Assembly (NCBI GenBank): GCA_001953115.1
Contig: LSSL01000472.1
Coordinates: forward strand, 62,001 to 126,000
Source: Smittium mucronatum
Lineage: Eukaryota; Kickxellomycota; Harpellomycetes; Harpellales; Legeriomycetaceae
Length of the DNA: 64,000 nt
Direction: 5' to 3'
Position numbers and translations under genes: made by a program. Under the pieces are notes generated by a model. That model did no database searches and was not told the DNA's origin. It was given only the letters and a program-made list of their open reading frames with translations. Position 1 is the first letter of the stretch, and each line of letters begins with the position of its first letter. Shown here piece after piece: positions 11,434-24,780 of this stretch.

Positions 11434-12381
11434 TTATATCTTTTTGGGGGATATGAAATAGCTTTTATTCGATTTCACATAATCTAGACAACTCTTTACA
11501 GAGTAACCATCAAGTGTTTGGCCTCCCTGGTGGGCGACTGGATCAATATTGACGCTGGTGTCTCCAGTAAAGGCACCCTGTTTGGCAATTTCAGGGTTTA
11601 TGGAATAAGAAACGAATTTTTTAGAGTTTAATAGACCCAATATTTGTAAGTCGATGGGGTACTCAAATTTGACTACATTTTCTAAAAGCTTTTTAGCACC
11701 ACTAAGAGAGACTCCGTAGGCGTGCATGCATTTGGGATTTGAAGATTTCTGGACGACAACTGGGCTGGATATGATTGGGGGTTGAGTTGGTTTTTCCTGG
11801 TAGCAATGGCCGATATATAACATGTCCCAATACTGATTTTTAGATTTCAGTTGAGACATTACTGAAGATACCTTATCTCTGAATCCATCAATAAAATCAA
11901 CATCGTCCTCGAGAATCAAAGCTTTGCCAATATTTTCAGCAACAATCTTCTCCCACACTGATCTATGAGACATCCAACAGCCAATAGTACCCAGAGAAAT
12001 ACCGCCGTTTTGCGATAAACCTGTCGAATTTACTTTTTTCACCAAATTCATATCAGCATACGGATTGACGGCATCGAAAATGTCAACATCCAGATTCATG
12101 CATGAACCTAAAATTCCAAGTATAGATCTTCTATCGTACCTCCCTTTCAGACTTATTGCGAATATCTTGTCAAAACCTAGAGTTTTTTCATTACTCTTGA
12201 TGGCAACCTCTATTTTATTGATTATAGCAAACTTTAAATTTTTTAAAAAACCAGTTGATGCCGTGTTTTATAATATATATTTTATGATACCTTTATTTCG
12301 GGCTGGTAGACCATCGATTTTGAGGAATGCAAAAAGAGTCAAAATAGAAACCAAATTTAAAATTTTTATAATACACACCAT
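11434..12381 (-). CDS. Glycosyltransferase family 25 protein with N-terminal signal anchor, two exons
   Basis: Predicted CDS complement(join(11434..12176,12291..12381)), 277 residues. GT25 features in order: DKIFAISLKGRYDRR (33-47), IGCWMSHRSVWEKI (95-108), the acidic ALILEDDVDF (116-125) with the expected E-D-D, MLYIGHCY (149-156), CMHAYGVSLSGAKKL (180-194) and YPID (203-206). Members transfer sugars from nucleotide donors, often galactose or glucose; the acceptor cannot be told. Exon 1 encodes a hydrophobic N-terminus (about residues 3-20) suited to ER/Golgi entry or anchoring. Reading straight through gives a TAA at 12268-12270, which lies inside the predicted intron. Without splicing, translation from the internal ATG at 12099 would lose the conserved first strand, so that start is unlikely. 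A nonsense-mutated gene is the alternative. Confidence 0.82.
12177..12290 (-). other. Predicted spliceosomal intron in the GT25 gene
   Basis: 114 nt on the minus strand, beginning GTATCA and ending ACTCTAG. It removes the in-frame TAA at 12268-12270 and keeps phase (G from exon 1 plus GT from exon 2), joining ...LPARNK to GFDKIFAISLKG. It shares length class and a CTAG 3' end with the bestrophin intron. The GTATCA donor is less canonical, so this is less certain than that one. Confidence 0.65.
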
Positions 12382-13144
12382 AGCATAAATGGTTTATTTA
12401 TTCGCAGTACCAAATCCAGTTTATTTTTATTGATGATTTTTATATCGTTAGAAATTTAGGAATAATCTGTTAAAAGATTAGTAGTATTTCGATATAATCA
12501 CAATTTATGATTATGTAGTATAAGCCGAGCTGCTAAAAATATTTTCAAACAGAAGCAAGTTATAAGAATAATTAAGTTAAAGATAAGTGTGGATATCATC
12601 CATATTTACGGATATTCTACCCACTATAATTGTTTCAAGTAAAATTCTAGCGATAAAAAATCGATTGATATAGCTTATCAATGATATGGGTGTATAAAAA
12701 AAAGGATATACATTTCAGGCTAGGCCTTCATTAATTATCGATCCAAGTATCCCTAAATTGTTAAAATTGGTTATCATAAAGTCATTCATTTATTAATCCT
12801 TAATGTCCAGGGATCAATGTGTAAACTCATTTGCTAGAGTAAAATAACCTCATTTGGAAATCAAAATATTATGGCCAATGAATGTAATTTTCCTGAGGAT
12901 ATGAAAAGATAGCATGAATTTTGGCAATCAATGATGGCATATTTAATTTATCTGGCTGTAAAGGGATTTAAGGCGGAAAAACATCAATATTTAAAGTTCT
13001 AGATTTGAATTGCTCATTAAACTTTATTTATTAATCTTTAAACTGAATTTACTTGACCATAACTTTAATTCGCCAAAATAAATATCTACTGATTTACTTT
13101 TCAAAATTTGAGTTTTAGTTTAATAACCAATAAAACACTGGAGA
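12382..13144. other. Intergenic AT-rich DNA, no gene seen
   Basis: Upstream region of the GT25 gene, which reads leftward. No reading frame with protein-like composition and no repeat recognised. Confidence 0.5.
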
Positions 13145-14737
13145 TATCCAATTTTGATACACAGTTTTTTCATGCAAAAGTGTGTTTTCACATTCCTGTT
13201 AGCTTAGAATTCTTCAAAATAAGCAAGGGTCTCTTTAGTTTTAACTCAAACCTAACCATTTCGAAGCGAACATGGGAGATATTTTTTATCATAAAAGATC
13301 GATTTTTAAAGTTTTTTACACTTTTCATTTTGAAAAATTGACCTATAATAATATGCTCAAACTTATTTACAAACATCTCTTGAGCTTAGTAATGAGTTAA
13401 TATTGTTTAAATTTATATATAAAAAATTGATATTATGCGCGCTTTAAGACCTTTATCTGCAAATATAGTTAAGATGCAGTATAAAATCTCCATCTCTGTT
13501 ATAGCCAACATTATGAAAGCGTCAAAAAGATAATATTCAAAGGGTGTTCCTAAAATTCAAAAAATATTGGGGCATTTACTTATATCCTTTGACTATGGTT
13601 CTAGATTGAATCTTTCAATAAATTATTCATCTTTCACTTTTTTTTTACATCATTGTTTTTTTTTGTTATTTATTGAAGTGATTTCGTTTATGTGATAAAT
13701 TCTAAAGAATGCATAACGCTACCCCCAGATAGGTAATTTTTAAAACTTTTTCGACGCTTAATATAGCGCTTGCAATATAGTATTTACGGTTAATAAAAAA
13801 AAATCCTAAAAAATAATTTTTTATTTTTATTTTTATTATTTTTAAATATAAAAATCTACACTATTAGTATGAAATNNNNNNNNNNNNNNNNNNNNNNNNN
13901 NNNNNNNNNNNNNNNNNNNNNNNNNNNNNNNNNNNNNNNNNNNNNNNNNNNNNNNNNNNNNNNNNNNNNNNNNNNNNNNNNNNNNNNNNNNNNNNNNNNN
14001 NNNNNNTATCCAATTTTGATACACAGTTTTTTCATGCAAAAGTGTGTTTTCACATTCCTGTTAGCTTAGAATTCTTCAAAATAAGCAAGGGTCTCTTTAG
14101 TTTTAACTCAAACCTAACCATTTCGAAGCGAACATGGGAGATATTTTTTATCATAAAAGATCGATTTTTAAAGTTTTTTACACTTTTCATTTTGAAAAAT
14201 TGACCTATAATAATATGCTCAAACTTATTTACAAACATCTCTTGAGCTTAGTAATGAGTTAATATTGTTTAAATTTATATATAAAAAATTGATATTATGC
14301 GCGCTTTAAGACCTTTATCTGCAAATATAGTTAAGATGCAGTATAAAATCTCCATCTCTGTTATAGCCAACATTATGAAAGCGTCAAAAAGATAATATTC
14401 AAAGGGTGTTCCTAAAATTCAAAAAATATTGGGGCATTTACTTATATCCTTTGACTATGGTTCTAGATTGAATCTTTCAATAAATTATTCATCTTTCACT
14501 TTTTTTTTACATCATTGTTTTTTTTTGTTATTTATTGAAGTGATTTCGTTTATGTGATAAATTCTAAAGAATGCATAACGCTACCCCCAGATAGGTAATT
14601 TTTAAAACTTTTTCGACGCTTAATATAGCGCTTGCAATATAGTATTTACGGTTAATAAAAAAAAATCCTAAAAAATAATTTTTTATTTTTATTTTTATTA
14701 TTTTTAAATATAAAAATCTACACTATTAGTATGAAAT
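13145..14737. repeat. Direct duplication around an N gap
   Basis: 731 bp at 13145-13875 recur apparently unchanged at 14007-14737. The first copy ends at the gap and the second begins right after it. A 62-codon minus-strand open stretch appears identically in both (13376-13188 and 14238-14050) and is not a duplicated gene. Most likely unmerged contig ends. Confidence 0.9.
13876..14006. other. Assembly gap (131 N)
   Basis: A run of N only. See the flanking duplication. Confidence 1.
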
Positions 14738-15499
14738 TTATAGTGTTTCTTGGAGCTGAAAGTTGAAACACAAACACAAACATAAAAATATAGATTTGAA
14801 TATCATTAGTTATCTCCTTTTTATCTCCATTCTAAGTATAATTTATTTATTTATTTTGGATTTAAGGTAAGATTGATACATAAAAAGTTTGATATAAAAA
14901 TTTTATATTGAAAAAAATAATGTCTTATTTCTTAAATATCAATCATAAAGGGTCGATTTAGAAAAAATTGAATTATAGTATCTGGGGTTTGTTTTTAATC
15001 GATTTCAATAAAGAGGTTATTTTTGGCTTTGAATCTAATGAAGTTATTTTATGTTTAATCAAATAAACGTAATATATGGGAGATTCTTTCGAAGACCAGA
15101 CTTTTTTTTACTGTGCATACTATTGCCAATACTTGAATTTATATATAAACCAGTCCAATAAAAATAGAAAAACATGCTGGCTCTAATAAATTACAACACT
15201 TTACCAGTAGAAAATTAGCCTCTAAAATTCATATTTTGAATTGCCGAATAAATTAACACCGGATCTTATCCCAATCTTTCCAAATTAGGAAAATAGTAAA
15301 AATTTAATAGTAAAGTGTCCGCTCTCTATGGGAATCTCCCATATATAATAGAGTAAAAATTAAAACTTAATTATTAGGTCCTCTCATTGGTTTATGAAGT
15401 ATGACCTATTAACCATAAAAAACCGCTCAAAGTCTTAAATAACAACAATAATAATAAAATCCCTTGGAGATCTATATTATCTTCTTGCTTAAAATATTC

Positions 15500-15690
15500 C
15501 GCTAAGAGTGAATCACACTGACTAAGATCTAATATCTCAGATACACAGTTTTCAGAGTAAACCGCAATAAAATTTCACACAAAATTGTACTGCTCCTGGT
15601 TTGGGCCATTTCTAATAACGACTCAGGCTCAGATGATGGTGATTATAGAGGAGGGTTGTCTTGAAAAAGGAGTAGCAATGAGTCTTAACA
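15500..15690 (+). mobile_element. Old, diverged 5' half of a retroposon-family relative
   Basis: Begins with 'ctaagagtgaa' and carries 'aaaatttcacacaaaattgt', matching the family's 5' region in sense orientation, but heavily mutated. Its translation keeps the pattern of the family's sense frame: YCSW.G then NDSGSDDGDYRGGLS against YYSWLG then SDSEDSDSRGGPS. The 3' half is not recognisable. It sits about 180 bp upstream of copy 4. Confidence 0.65.
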
Positions 15691-15872
15691 TAATTAGAGT
15701 GATTTTTGATCTACTTATTCAAATTTTGAAACTCAGTATAATCTCAGAACCTAACGGCAATTATTAAGAATACAGGCCAAATAAATCTTGCGTTTTTCTA
15801 GGACCCTATTTTTGTTAACAGAATAATGCTATAGCAGCTGGATTTTAAATAGTCGCTAAATGTATGAATGCT

Positions 15873-16501
15873 CCCCTAAGAGTGAAATACCTTGCTGTGA
15901 TTTAGGGGCTTAATAGTGTACTTTTTCAAGTACGCTAAACTAAAATTTCACGCAGTGTTGTACTACTCTTGGTTGGGGTGGTGGACACAGCACACAGCGA
16001 TTCGGAGGACAGCGATTCCAGAGGAGGACCATCTAGAAACAGGAGGAACCGATCGTTTAGCACAGCTGAGACATAGTCTAGTGCACAAGTCCAGCGTTCG
16101 ACAGTCAGACTGACCTCAGCGTCTAACAGCTATTTGTAGGAAAGCCATGTCGATCAATCCCACGTTTGGGTAGGAGCCTAATTTTATTAATCCTGTTAGA
16201 AGTAGGCTCTGACTAGGAGCTCAATAGCTTCAATTAACTTTTGTTCATTGACAAAGAGCTTAATTCATGACTGCACGTAACCTCAGTCATCCAGCCTACT
16301 TGAAGCAATGCCAGGGGGGGTCTTTCGGTTGGTAGATTGAACCCTTTTGCCGTAGGTACGCAGCCGGTAGTCCGGCAGAGGAGCTTATTGTAATTAGGAT
16401 AATAGTCTTTTCTTTACGTCTTTCTCTTTTTTTCAAATTTTTTTAGTATAGTTTTTAACGACGTTATCTTAAAATAAAATTCCGTGATACAAAAAAAAAA
16501 A
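15873..16501 (+). mobile_element. Retroposon family copy 4, full length, sense orientation
   Basis: About 629 bp in the opposite orientation to the other copies. It starts cccctaagagtgaaatacc, has AATAAA just before attccgtgatac, and ends in an 11-A tail. It carries the family's sense frame, here shifted by a small deletion after YYSWLG; the second half (AHSDSEDSDSRGGPSRNRR) is intact in another frame. I could not find a convincing target-site duplication. Confidence 0.88.
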
Positions 16502-16697
16502 GCGATATAATTTCAAAATTGTTATTATTCAAATTTATAAAAAAGCTATAAGAATTTTCTCTATTATACTGATATTAAGGCACACTAAATGTTTATATAA
16601 ATTCGATTCGGATGATAGTAATTACAAATTATTAAAATAAACATCTTCCCAGAAATTTTTTTATTATAAATTTTTATTTTCTTGAATTTTAAATAAA

Positions 16698-18200
16698 ATG
16701 AACAAATCTAAAATAAATTTAGTTCTGAAAAAAAAATATTCTCATATCGAAAGAAAAATGATAAACATGAGAGTGATATATTTTAAAATTTTCAACAGAT
16801 TCAACTCCACTATATATTATCGCATAAAAAAAAATGCTAGAGAGTGTCTTGGTGATTTAAGAATAGTAAAATATTATGGTGTCTCAATAAAGTACCATTT
16901 TCCTGCAACCTTTTCAGAAATATGCACAAAATTTAAGGATAATATAATAAAGAATATGATAATTTTTCTTATCGAAGAAGGTTTAGCCCCTATCAAATCA
17001 GATTGAAACTGGAGTCAGAAAATCTAGCTATAGATATGAAAAATATCTATTCAACTAGAAATGACTATAGAGAAAAAAAAACGAAATCAATAGACTAACT
17101 ACAACGAATATCTTAATACAGCAATTCAAAAGTGAAAATCGGTTTAATAAAGCCTTTCACTCTTACGTTGCAGATTATTCATACAAAACTGGGGATATTA
17201 AGTTTTTAACCACATAAAAAAAAATATACTAACTCAACTATCAATCACTTCAAACCTTCAAGTTAATTCCAAATTTAAATTAATCAAGGGTTGGTACCCT
17301 GTTATTTTTATTGGGATTACTAATGATAAACAGGCATTTTATACTATTGCCAATTCTGCGGTAGGCAGAGACGCCGCCAGAGTTTACATTTGGGAATTCG
17401 ATTCCATTATAAATGTCACTAAATATTTTGGATCTAAGTTAAAATTAAATAAATGGGTGGCTGATTCGGTCTCACAAATAGATAAACCGCTGCAATTTTT
17501 CCAATAATATAAATAGAACCAACTGCTGATTTTATGTTTCTAAAAACATTAAGAATGTATTGGAAAAGAAACTAAATCAATGGAGGATATAATCTATAAC
17601 GATATATTCAAAATAAAGTTGATTATGAATAAAGTTTTTTTCGAAAAAGCGAATAAAATATTCATAATTAAGTAGGTAAACTTCGATTTTATTAAAGAAT
17701 TATTATTAAAAAATTTCAAAAAATTACTTTGAAAGAAATAATAATTGGTACAAATGATCTCATATTTTTGGACCTTCTAGAAAAAATTCAATAGAACAAT
17801 TAATGAAAATTTTTCAAGATAAAATTTTTCAAGTACAATCGAATTTATCGATTTATCAAAAAAAAAATCGAGGAGTACGAAAATTCATATTCACCTCAAT
17901 ACGGAAAGATTGAATATAACGGAACCTCGTTGAAAAAAGAATTTTTTTTTTGAATTGGTAAAAAATAAAGAAGAAAACTTTGTCTTCAGTGTATCTGAAT
18001 ATATTATTAACCTAATAGAAATAGAATATATGTCAAACAAGTTGAAAAAATTGGAGTTCAAAAAATTTGCTTGTTTTATGAAATTTTTTGAAAAACGAAA
18101 TTTATATATCTAAAAAAAAACATCAATACTTGGAAAGATATCTTTAACTCGTTTAAGGAATTTTCGAAAAAAAAATTTGTTCACGTATATTTGTTTTAAT
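16698..18200 (+). pseudogene. Decayed Mutator-like (MULE) transposase
   Basis: The first 102 codons (16698-17006) are open, and then stops and frameshifts accumulate. Pieces in order: an N-terminal C2-type FLYWCH/WRKY-like zinc-finger region (STIYYRIKKNARECLGDLRI, with the first expected Cys replaced by Ile), QQFKSENRF near 17130, GWYPVIFIGITNDKQAFYTI (about 17290-17350), VADSVSQIDKPLQFF (about 17458-17502), a degraded region where the MULE C-x-H motif is expected, then SKNIKNVLEKKL and GPSRKNSIEQLMKIF (about 17770-17815). Order and spacing match MULE transposases, and the same phrases occur in the copy at 62.6-63.8 kb. Not functional. Terminal inverted repeats were not located. Confidence 0.7.
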
Positions 18201-21200
18201 TGGAATCAAAAGAACTGATATATTGTCATAAATTTGATTTCAAAAAAAAAAAAGAAGATAGCTGGAAGGCTGTGAATTATTAGAAATAATTCAAGTTTAC
18301 ATATAATTTTTTTAAAAAATAATCGATTGATACGTTCAATTATATTTTTTCTGTTTTCTATCATCAATTTCATTAATAATAAAAAATCAACCAAAAATCG
18401 TTAAAAAAAATCGCTGAAAGTTTAAAAATTGTTATTTCGTAATTTTTTTTTATTTTAAATAATGATAAGGATAATACATATCGCTTTATGAAATAAAAAT
18501 AAATGATTTTATCATAAGCTATGTACAATCAGTTCATTTTTACGTCTAAATTCTAGATCTGTATATATCGAGAGAAAATATTAATATCAGAGTTTGGTTT
18601 TGTTTCAGGCATGAGTTCGTATCTATTAATCGTTTTTTAAAAAAAATCAGATTTAAAAATTCCCGAAATAGTTATGGGTGCCCTATTATGAATACTCTCG
18701 GGTATTTAGCCGCTTTTCATGAAATTTTTTAGAACATATTTGACCTAATAAAATAAAAGTAATACATATAAATTGGAGAGCTAAAGGATATAGTTTTATG
18801 TTACCTATTTTATTATTTCTATTTATTATTTCTATTCAAACTCGCCTGAATAACTTGAAAATTACAATTTTTTTGAAATAAGACAGTGGAATTAAAAAGG
18901 ATATTTCTTTTTTCTATCCTTATAATTTTTCTCAGAAAAGCTCTATTCTATTTTAGATATCGGATGAAAATTTATTAGCCTAGGTTTTCTAATTATAAGG
19001 GCATTGATTATATTGGCTTGCTATTTTTGATTGAAATTTAAAGCCTTACTATTGGTTTAATTCAAAATCCAATTTTCGCTCATAAAAAAAAACAGATCTT
19101 TGCTTAGATTGTCAGATTATTATGATGGGTAAAATAAAAAATGTCTTCCACAGGGATAGATTGTCAGAAACTTAAAGTATATAAAAGCCAATCTCTTAAA
19201 ATTTCAGTTATTCGTCAAAAATGTCAGATGTAAATTTTCTAACCTTTAAAAAAATTTCTAATAGATTTAAAATTCTGCGAAAATGGATTAAAAAAATGTA
19301 AAAAAAATTTAAAAATTTGACCGCTATAAAATTGATTTAATAAAATTGAATGAGCTGCCTCAATTATTTCTAATCTGGAAATTTAGATATCATTCTCGAC
19401 ATCATTATAGATAAAATTTTGTTTGAAATTAATATTTAGCCTTAAAAATCCAATAAAATCAAAAATACTCAAGTTGTGTGGGCTATAGGTTATCATTTTT
19501 TTAATAAATGTTTCCGTAATGGTATTCAATCTTAGTTTTCAAAATATTTGAGCACGCTGATAAATTTTATGGCTGGCTATAAAGTTCAGGATCATTTATT
19601 TCATTTATTACTATTTTTTTCTAATTGTTTTAAATGGCGCCGAGAAATTTGAAACAAGTATTTAAATCAAAATACATATCAAAAAATGGTATTATCACTA
19701 ATGAAAATATCAAATAATATTATTATCTTCTATAAGCCACTTTGAAATAAAAAGAATTCATGTTGAAAATTTAATAAATTAAAAAGATTCGAATTTTTAA
19801 TAATATCACGACTATATGAAGAAAACCTCCTCCCCCCTGAAAATGCTTTTAATGATTGTGTAAACACTCTAATAGAGATTAGATCTTATTTATTTGGTTT
19901 TTATTCCACAAAAAAAGATATTATCGTGTTTATAACCCAAATTATTGGGCACTCAATACTGTATTGCTATAATAATAAAGGTGTCGTATAAATAAAAAAT
20001 TCTATAATAGTCAGAATATGCCAAATTATTTTGGATGTAATGTAAATTTGATGGATCAAACACCTTATGGAAATTTAGCTTTGGATGAAATTTAGAAAAG
20101 TAATAAGGATTTCAAATTCTTTTTTTGAAAAATTTAAATCTCTAGTAGCGTATCTTTTAAATTGGATTTTTATTTTTTTAATTCAAATTTACAAACTTTT
20201 TATCTATTGGAAATTCTTTAAAATATATTGGAAATTATTTAAAATCTTTTGGAATTTTTTTTAAATCTTAGATGATTTTTTTTAACTTGGACGTGAAAAA
20301 GTGTAATTTCTTCGGCGAATAAAACTTAAACAAACAAAAGTTTCTACCACATCAAAAAATCCCTCATATAATAATGAAATGATCACATCGTTATAAAATC
20401 GAATTTAATTTAGTATCGTAAGAGTCAGGTTTAATGGGATAATTTTTTAAATAAAATGTAAACAGATATACTAGTCAAAAATAAAAATGATCGGGAGGGA
20501 GGTATACAAGCTGAAAAGCTTTGCGATTACAAAATGGTTAAGCTTGCTTATTTATAGCATTTTTTATTTTCGAAAAGTCAATTATGTTTATGGGAGGCTT
20601 TCTTCATTGGATGAAGTATGTAATGTGTGTACTGAATATATTGGCTAATTAAAAGCATTCAAATGTAAAAAATATTATATTATTTTTTTTTATTGCATAA
20701 AAAAGAAGACTGGTTCAGTGAACTCCAAGACCAAGGAATTTGACTTCCATAATATAGGAAGTATTTAAAAATTCTATTGGCTAAGAGTAAATTACATATG
20801 CATAAATTCATTTTGGTAAAATAAACATCGTATTTCCAAGTTTTTTTGAAATTTTACCCAATAAGAAAAAAAATGTTATATACATGTTTTAAATATAATA
20901 TTGTTCTTTTTTTCATGAAAAAAAAACCTATTCAAGGAGAGAAATTCGTAAAAAATTATACTTGATACTAAGTCCTTCCTGGGATATATATCGCAAAAAT
21001 TAAAAACTTCCTTTCAATGTCTAACATTATTTGGTTTTTATTATTAATTTTTTTTAAGGGAGTTTTATTGGTATATCAAAAACTGTATCAAAAATAGATT
21101 TTCGATATTGATTTGATTTGGTTTAAATAGTAGGTGATATAAAGTTTAATGTTGAAATAAATATTAGAGCCTACAAATTTTACATCATCAAAGATTTGAT

Positions 21201-21662
21201 GAATTTTTTTAATGAAGCTGTAGCCAATAGATATATCATACTAGACGTAAACACTAAAATCTGTATTATACCAAATAAATTTCCCATTTGAAAGATGCTA
21301 TCGAGTATTTGCTAAATCTAACTTTTTTACTTCCTCTAGTAATTTAAAATTTTGCAGACAGCCAATTATGTTAAAAACCATTGTTATTTTGAGAAAAAAA
21401 AATAAACTATGGATTATATGGAAGGTTATTTTTGAATTCCGACTTTTTTTTATTACATGCACCATTGGCTAAATTTTAATTTATCATCAAAAATCCAAAC
21501 TGTTCGTATTTTCCAAAAATTTAGTTTTAAAAAAGGTTTTTGGATACAAATAGATTTATCTCTAACAAATAATAATGTTATAAACACATCACTTATAAAT
21601 TCATAAATATATGTGGATGTAATTCGAAAAGCTTAAAATCATAAAATAAACAAAAAGTTGAA
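18201..21662. other. Gene-free AT-rich stretch with possible decayed coding pieces
   Basis: No intact gene. A stretch at about 19820-19970 reads as a moderately protein-like fragment (IRSYLFGFYSTKKDIIVF) interrupted by stops. It could be old transposon material but I do not recognise it. Confidence 0.4.
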
Positions 21663-22068
21663 GACCATCATTCAAAATAAAATTTTTTTTTGCTATCTTC
21701 TAGGCAATATGGATCCACTTTCTTCATAAAAAAACAAGGAGTGCTATCAGGATGTACTAATTGGGTATTACTTTATGATTAAGGGGATTAATTAAATTTA
21801 AAATATTTGTTTATCTTCACTTTAATAAACTATAAGTTTTTAAAAAACACATCTCAAAGTTTATTTAAATCTTTGGTTCACAAGAGTTGGATTGATATAA
21901 AAGGTAATTATAATATAACTTTATGGATAAATTAAACTATTTTCTAACAAATGATATACTTTTATACACGAATAATATTGAAATATCTAACATCCTGTTT
22001 ATAATGGCATTCTGAACAACTCGCCTCCATTTCCAATCATCCCGCATCCAACTCGATCCGAATTACAT
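21663..22068 (+). repeat. Left terminal inverted repeat of the 5.3-kb element
   Basis: Pairs with 26542-26943 in reverse complement. Small indels separate the arms. It is continued inward by a pyrimidine-rich tract to about 22260 made of degenerate cgatccgaatctcat units. Confidence 0.85.
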
Positions 22069-22934
22069 CCTACCCGTAATCCAATTTATCCTTGTTTTGA
22101 ACTAACTCTCATCTTGATCAGAATCTCATATAATCATTAATAATTTTCCGATCCGATCCGAATCTCATCTCATATTCATTTTCACCATTATAATCTCGCC
22201 TAAGATTCCAATAGGACCCGAACCTATTATCCAATTCCTTCCTGCCTTCAGCTATGTTTCAAATTCTTCAACTATATAAAAAAAAACCATCAATCTAATT
22301 TAAGTAACCTTCTCAAGAATAATAATTTTGATTATTATAAAATTATTTCTTTATTCGCTTTGGCACCAATTTTTCCTTATTAATTAGATTTTACTCAATA
22401 TATGTCATTATTTATTTATTTTTACCTCAGTTTTTTTCTCTTACTTTAATGATAATGTGAGTTTTCAATCTATTATTTTTTCAAAAGTATTATTGTTGTT
22501 CAATGATAACTCTTTTATCTTTAAAGTTTTAACTATATAGATTCAAAGTTAAAGTGGTATTTTTTTGATTCTGGATATTTTTTTAATTTATTTTTCTTTA
22601 TTACAAACGGAAAAATCATCTGTGGTATATTCATTAAAATGATAAATCCTTTATAATTACTTATAATATACTAAGATTAAATTAATAAATTAATTTTATT
22701 TTATTATTTCTCCATCAAAAAATTATAAAAAATAATTTTTCTAGTCTTTGTATTATTTAAATTTAGGCCTTCAGTTTATCATTTTGATTTAGGTACTACT
22801 ATAAATTAAATTAAATTTTGAAAAAAATATGCTGAATAATCTTTAATATTATCAATAAAGAAAAATTAGAACTCCAAGTATGTTATATTCAAAGAATTGC
22901 AATTTTTTATTTATATCCAAGAAATAGTTCAAGC

Positions 22935-24780
22935 AATGCCTGCTCTTAAAGCTCGTATACGCGATAGAATAAAAATAGAAAAATTATTAATAATTTGTAA
23001 ATTTTTTTACATCACATTTTTTCTATTAAGGGCATACTTTTAATTTCAAAAAAATAATTTTATTGCTATCTAAACATATCTAAAATTTCAACTCTATCTT
23101 AGTACTTCAATAAAAGCAGATTAACATCAACATGATTAGTTTTATTAACAGTCCGTACCAAATAAAATAATAAGAATACAAAATTCGGTGATTTGAGCCC
23201 CTTTGGAAAAAGAAAAAAAAAATTAAAATGTTATATGACTATGCAACGAAAATTTCAGATATCTCTATCTAAGATTTATTCAACTACTTTTTAACATAAA
23301 AAATTTAGGAAAATATCTTAGTCTGCATTTAAACAACTATTTTAAAATTTTTAGACTGGTCCATAATATATCGGCTTTACATACCGGATTAGATAAATAT
23401 AACAGACTCAAGAAGAATATTTTTGCATTAGTTGCTGATGTATTCTCACGCAAGCTAATTCGTGAAATTGGATTTAAAATAAGCAACGAATAATATTCAG
23501 AAGCAAAAAATAAGTCTGAAAATCGCTCATTTACTTTAAATCAAGGTAATAAAATAAATATTAATTCTATTAATAATCGAAGAGAAATCACTGAACTTAT
23601 ATCAAATAAATTATAAAAAATTCTAGATCATCTTCAAATCTATGTCGAATTAGAAGGGAAAATGGAGAATTTATGAATGCTTTTGTTTATTATTTCGAAA
23701 AAAAAGCCAAATACACAAAATCTTATTTCATATATCCCGTATTAAAGTTGAATAGAAGTAAATTTAATCGAAATTTCCCAAAAAATCACAAAAGGGAAAA
23801 AAAAGAACATATATGTACCATATTTGACAAAAAACGATTCTGCAGAAAGAAAAATTAAACTCGTTAATCGAAATAATAAAATTTATAATTTGGAGGTAAT
23901 AGACCGTCTAGAAAATGAGATTTTTAAACAAAAAATCATTTTTTAATAAAAAAAGACAATCGGAGTCTTACAAAAACCGTTTAAATAAATTAGAAATGGA
24001 TTAATTTAAGCTAATAACGGACTTTAAATAGAAGTTTAGGATTCGTGGAAGTCCAATTGAAGCGAACACTTCATTCTATAGAAACTATTCAATTTCAGAT
24101 TTATTTATGGCGTTAATACAAAAATTTTATGGGGATTTAAAGTAAAAACAATTTAATTGTATTTCCAAAATATTGATTCGCGATCCAAAATGTGGATTAG
24201 AATGCTTGTCGAGCCTAATGCGCAAAGAATTTTTAGTACGATTTAAAAATGTGCACATATGGTCGGATTCTGGCCTTAAATTTTAGGGCAAGGATTACTA
24301 TATAAAATACTTTTGGACTTCGAGAGCAAATTTGAAAAATCTTTTACAATAAATTATTTACATAATACAACGGAAAAAGTATAGTTGACGGCAAATATGA
24401 TATGTTGTTATTGTTATTATATTAAAATTTTAATCATAAAAATATTCAAAAAAATATTAGGATGCCTATAAAGATGTCTTTTCCAGGGTGAAAATCAGAG
24501 AAACATCAATTATATTGATGGTTTAATAAACCTGCTTTAGAATTAATTTAGAAGATGCAAAATAAAAAAGAATAAAAAATTTACAGATTCATATTTCGAG
24601 ATTTATAAAGAAAGGAAAAAACGGATAATCATAAATAGAATGTTGGTTAAAGGATTTAAATCCTATTTATCATTTGGAAAAGAAAATGACGGAGAATTAA
24701 AATTCCCTATAAGCAGACTTAATACTGAGTAATATTCCCAGATGTGAATGAAAATTAACGAAAAAATAGATAAAAGGCTA
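22935..24780 (+). pseudogene. Decayed transposase, DDE-type, superfamily not identified
   Basis: Many stops and frameshifts. Protein-like pieces in order: MPALKARIRDRIKIEKLL (about 22937), NIFALVADVFSRKLIREIGF and KISNE (about 23420-23490), then after a gap IRDPKCGLECLSSLMRKEF and VHIWSDSGLKF (about 24180-24285), YYIKYFWTSRANLKN, EIYKERKKR and VKGFKSYLSFGKEN (about 24650-24690). The WSDSG phrase looks like a catalytic Asp site of a DDE transposase. Its position between long inverted repeats supports a transposase origin. I cannot assign a named superfamily. Confidence 0.55.

Noticed and set aside
12065..12388. 107-codon plus-strand open stretch
   Set aside because: Antisense to the N-terminal part and intron of the GT25 gene, whose minus-strand reading shows clear family motifs.
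13188..14238. Apparent duplicated 62-codon gene
   Set aside because: Exists twice only because the sequence around the N gap is directly duplicated; composition is AT-rich random.
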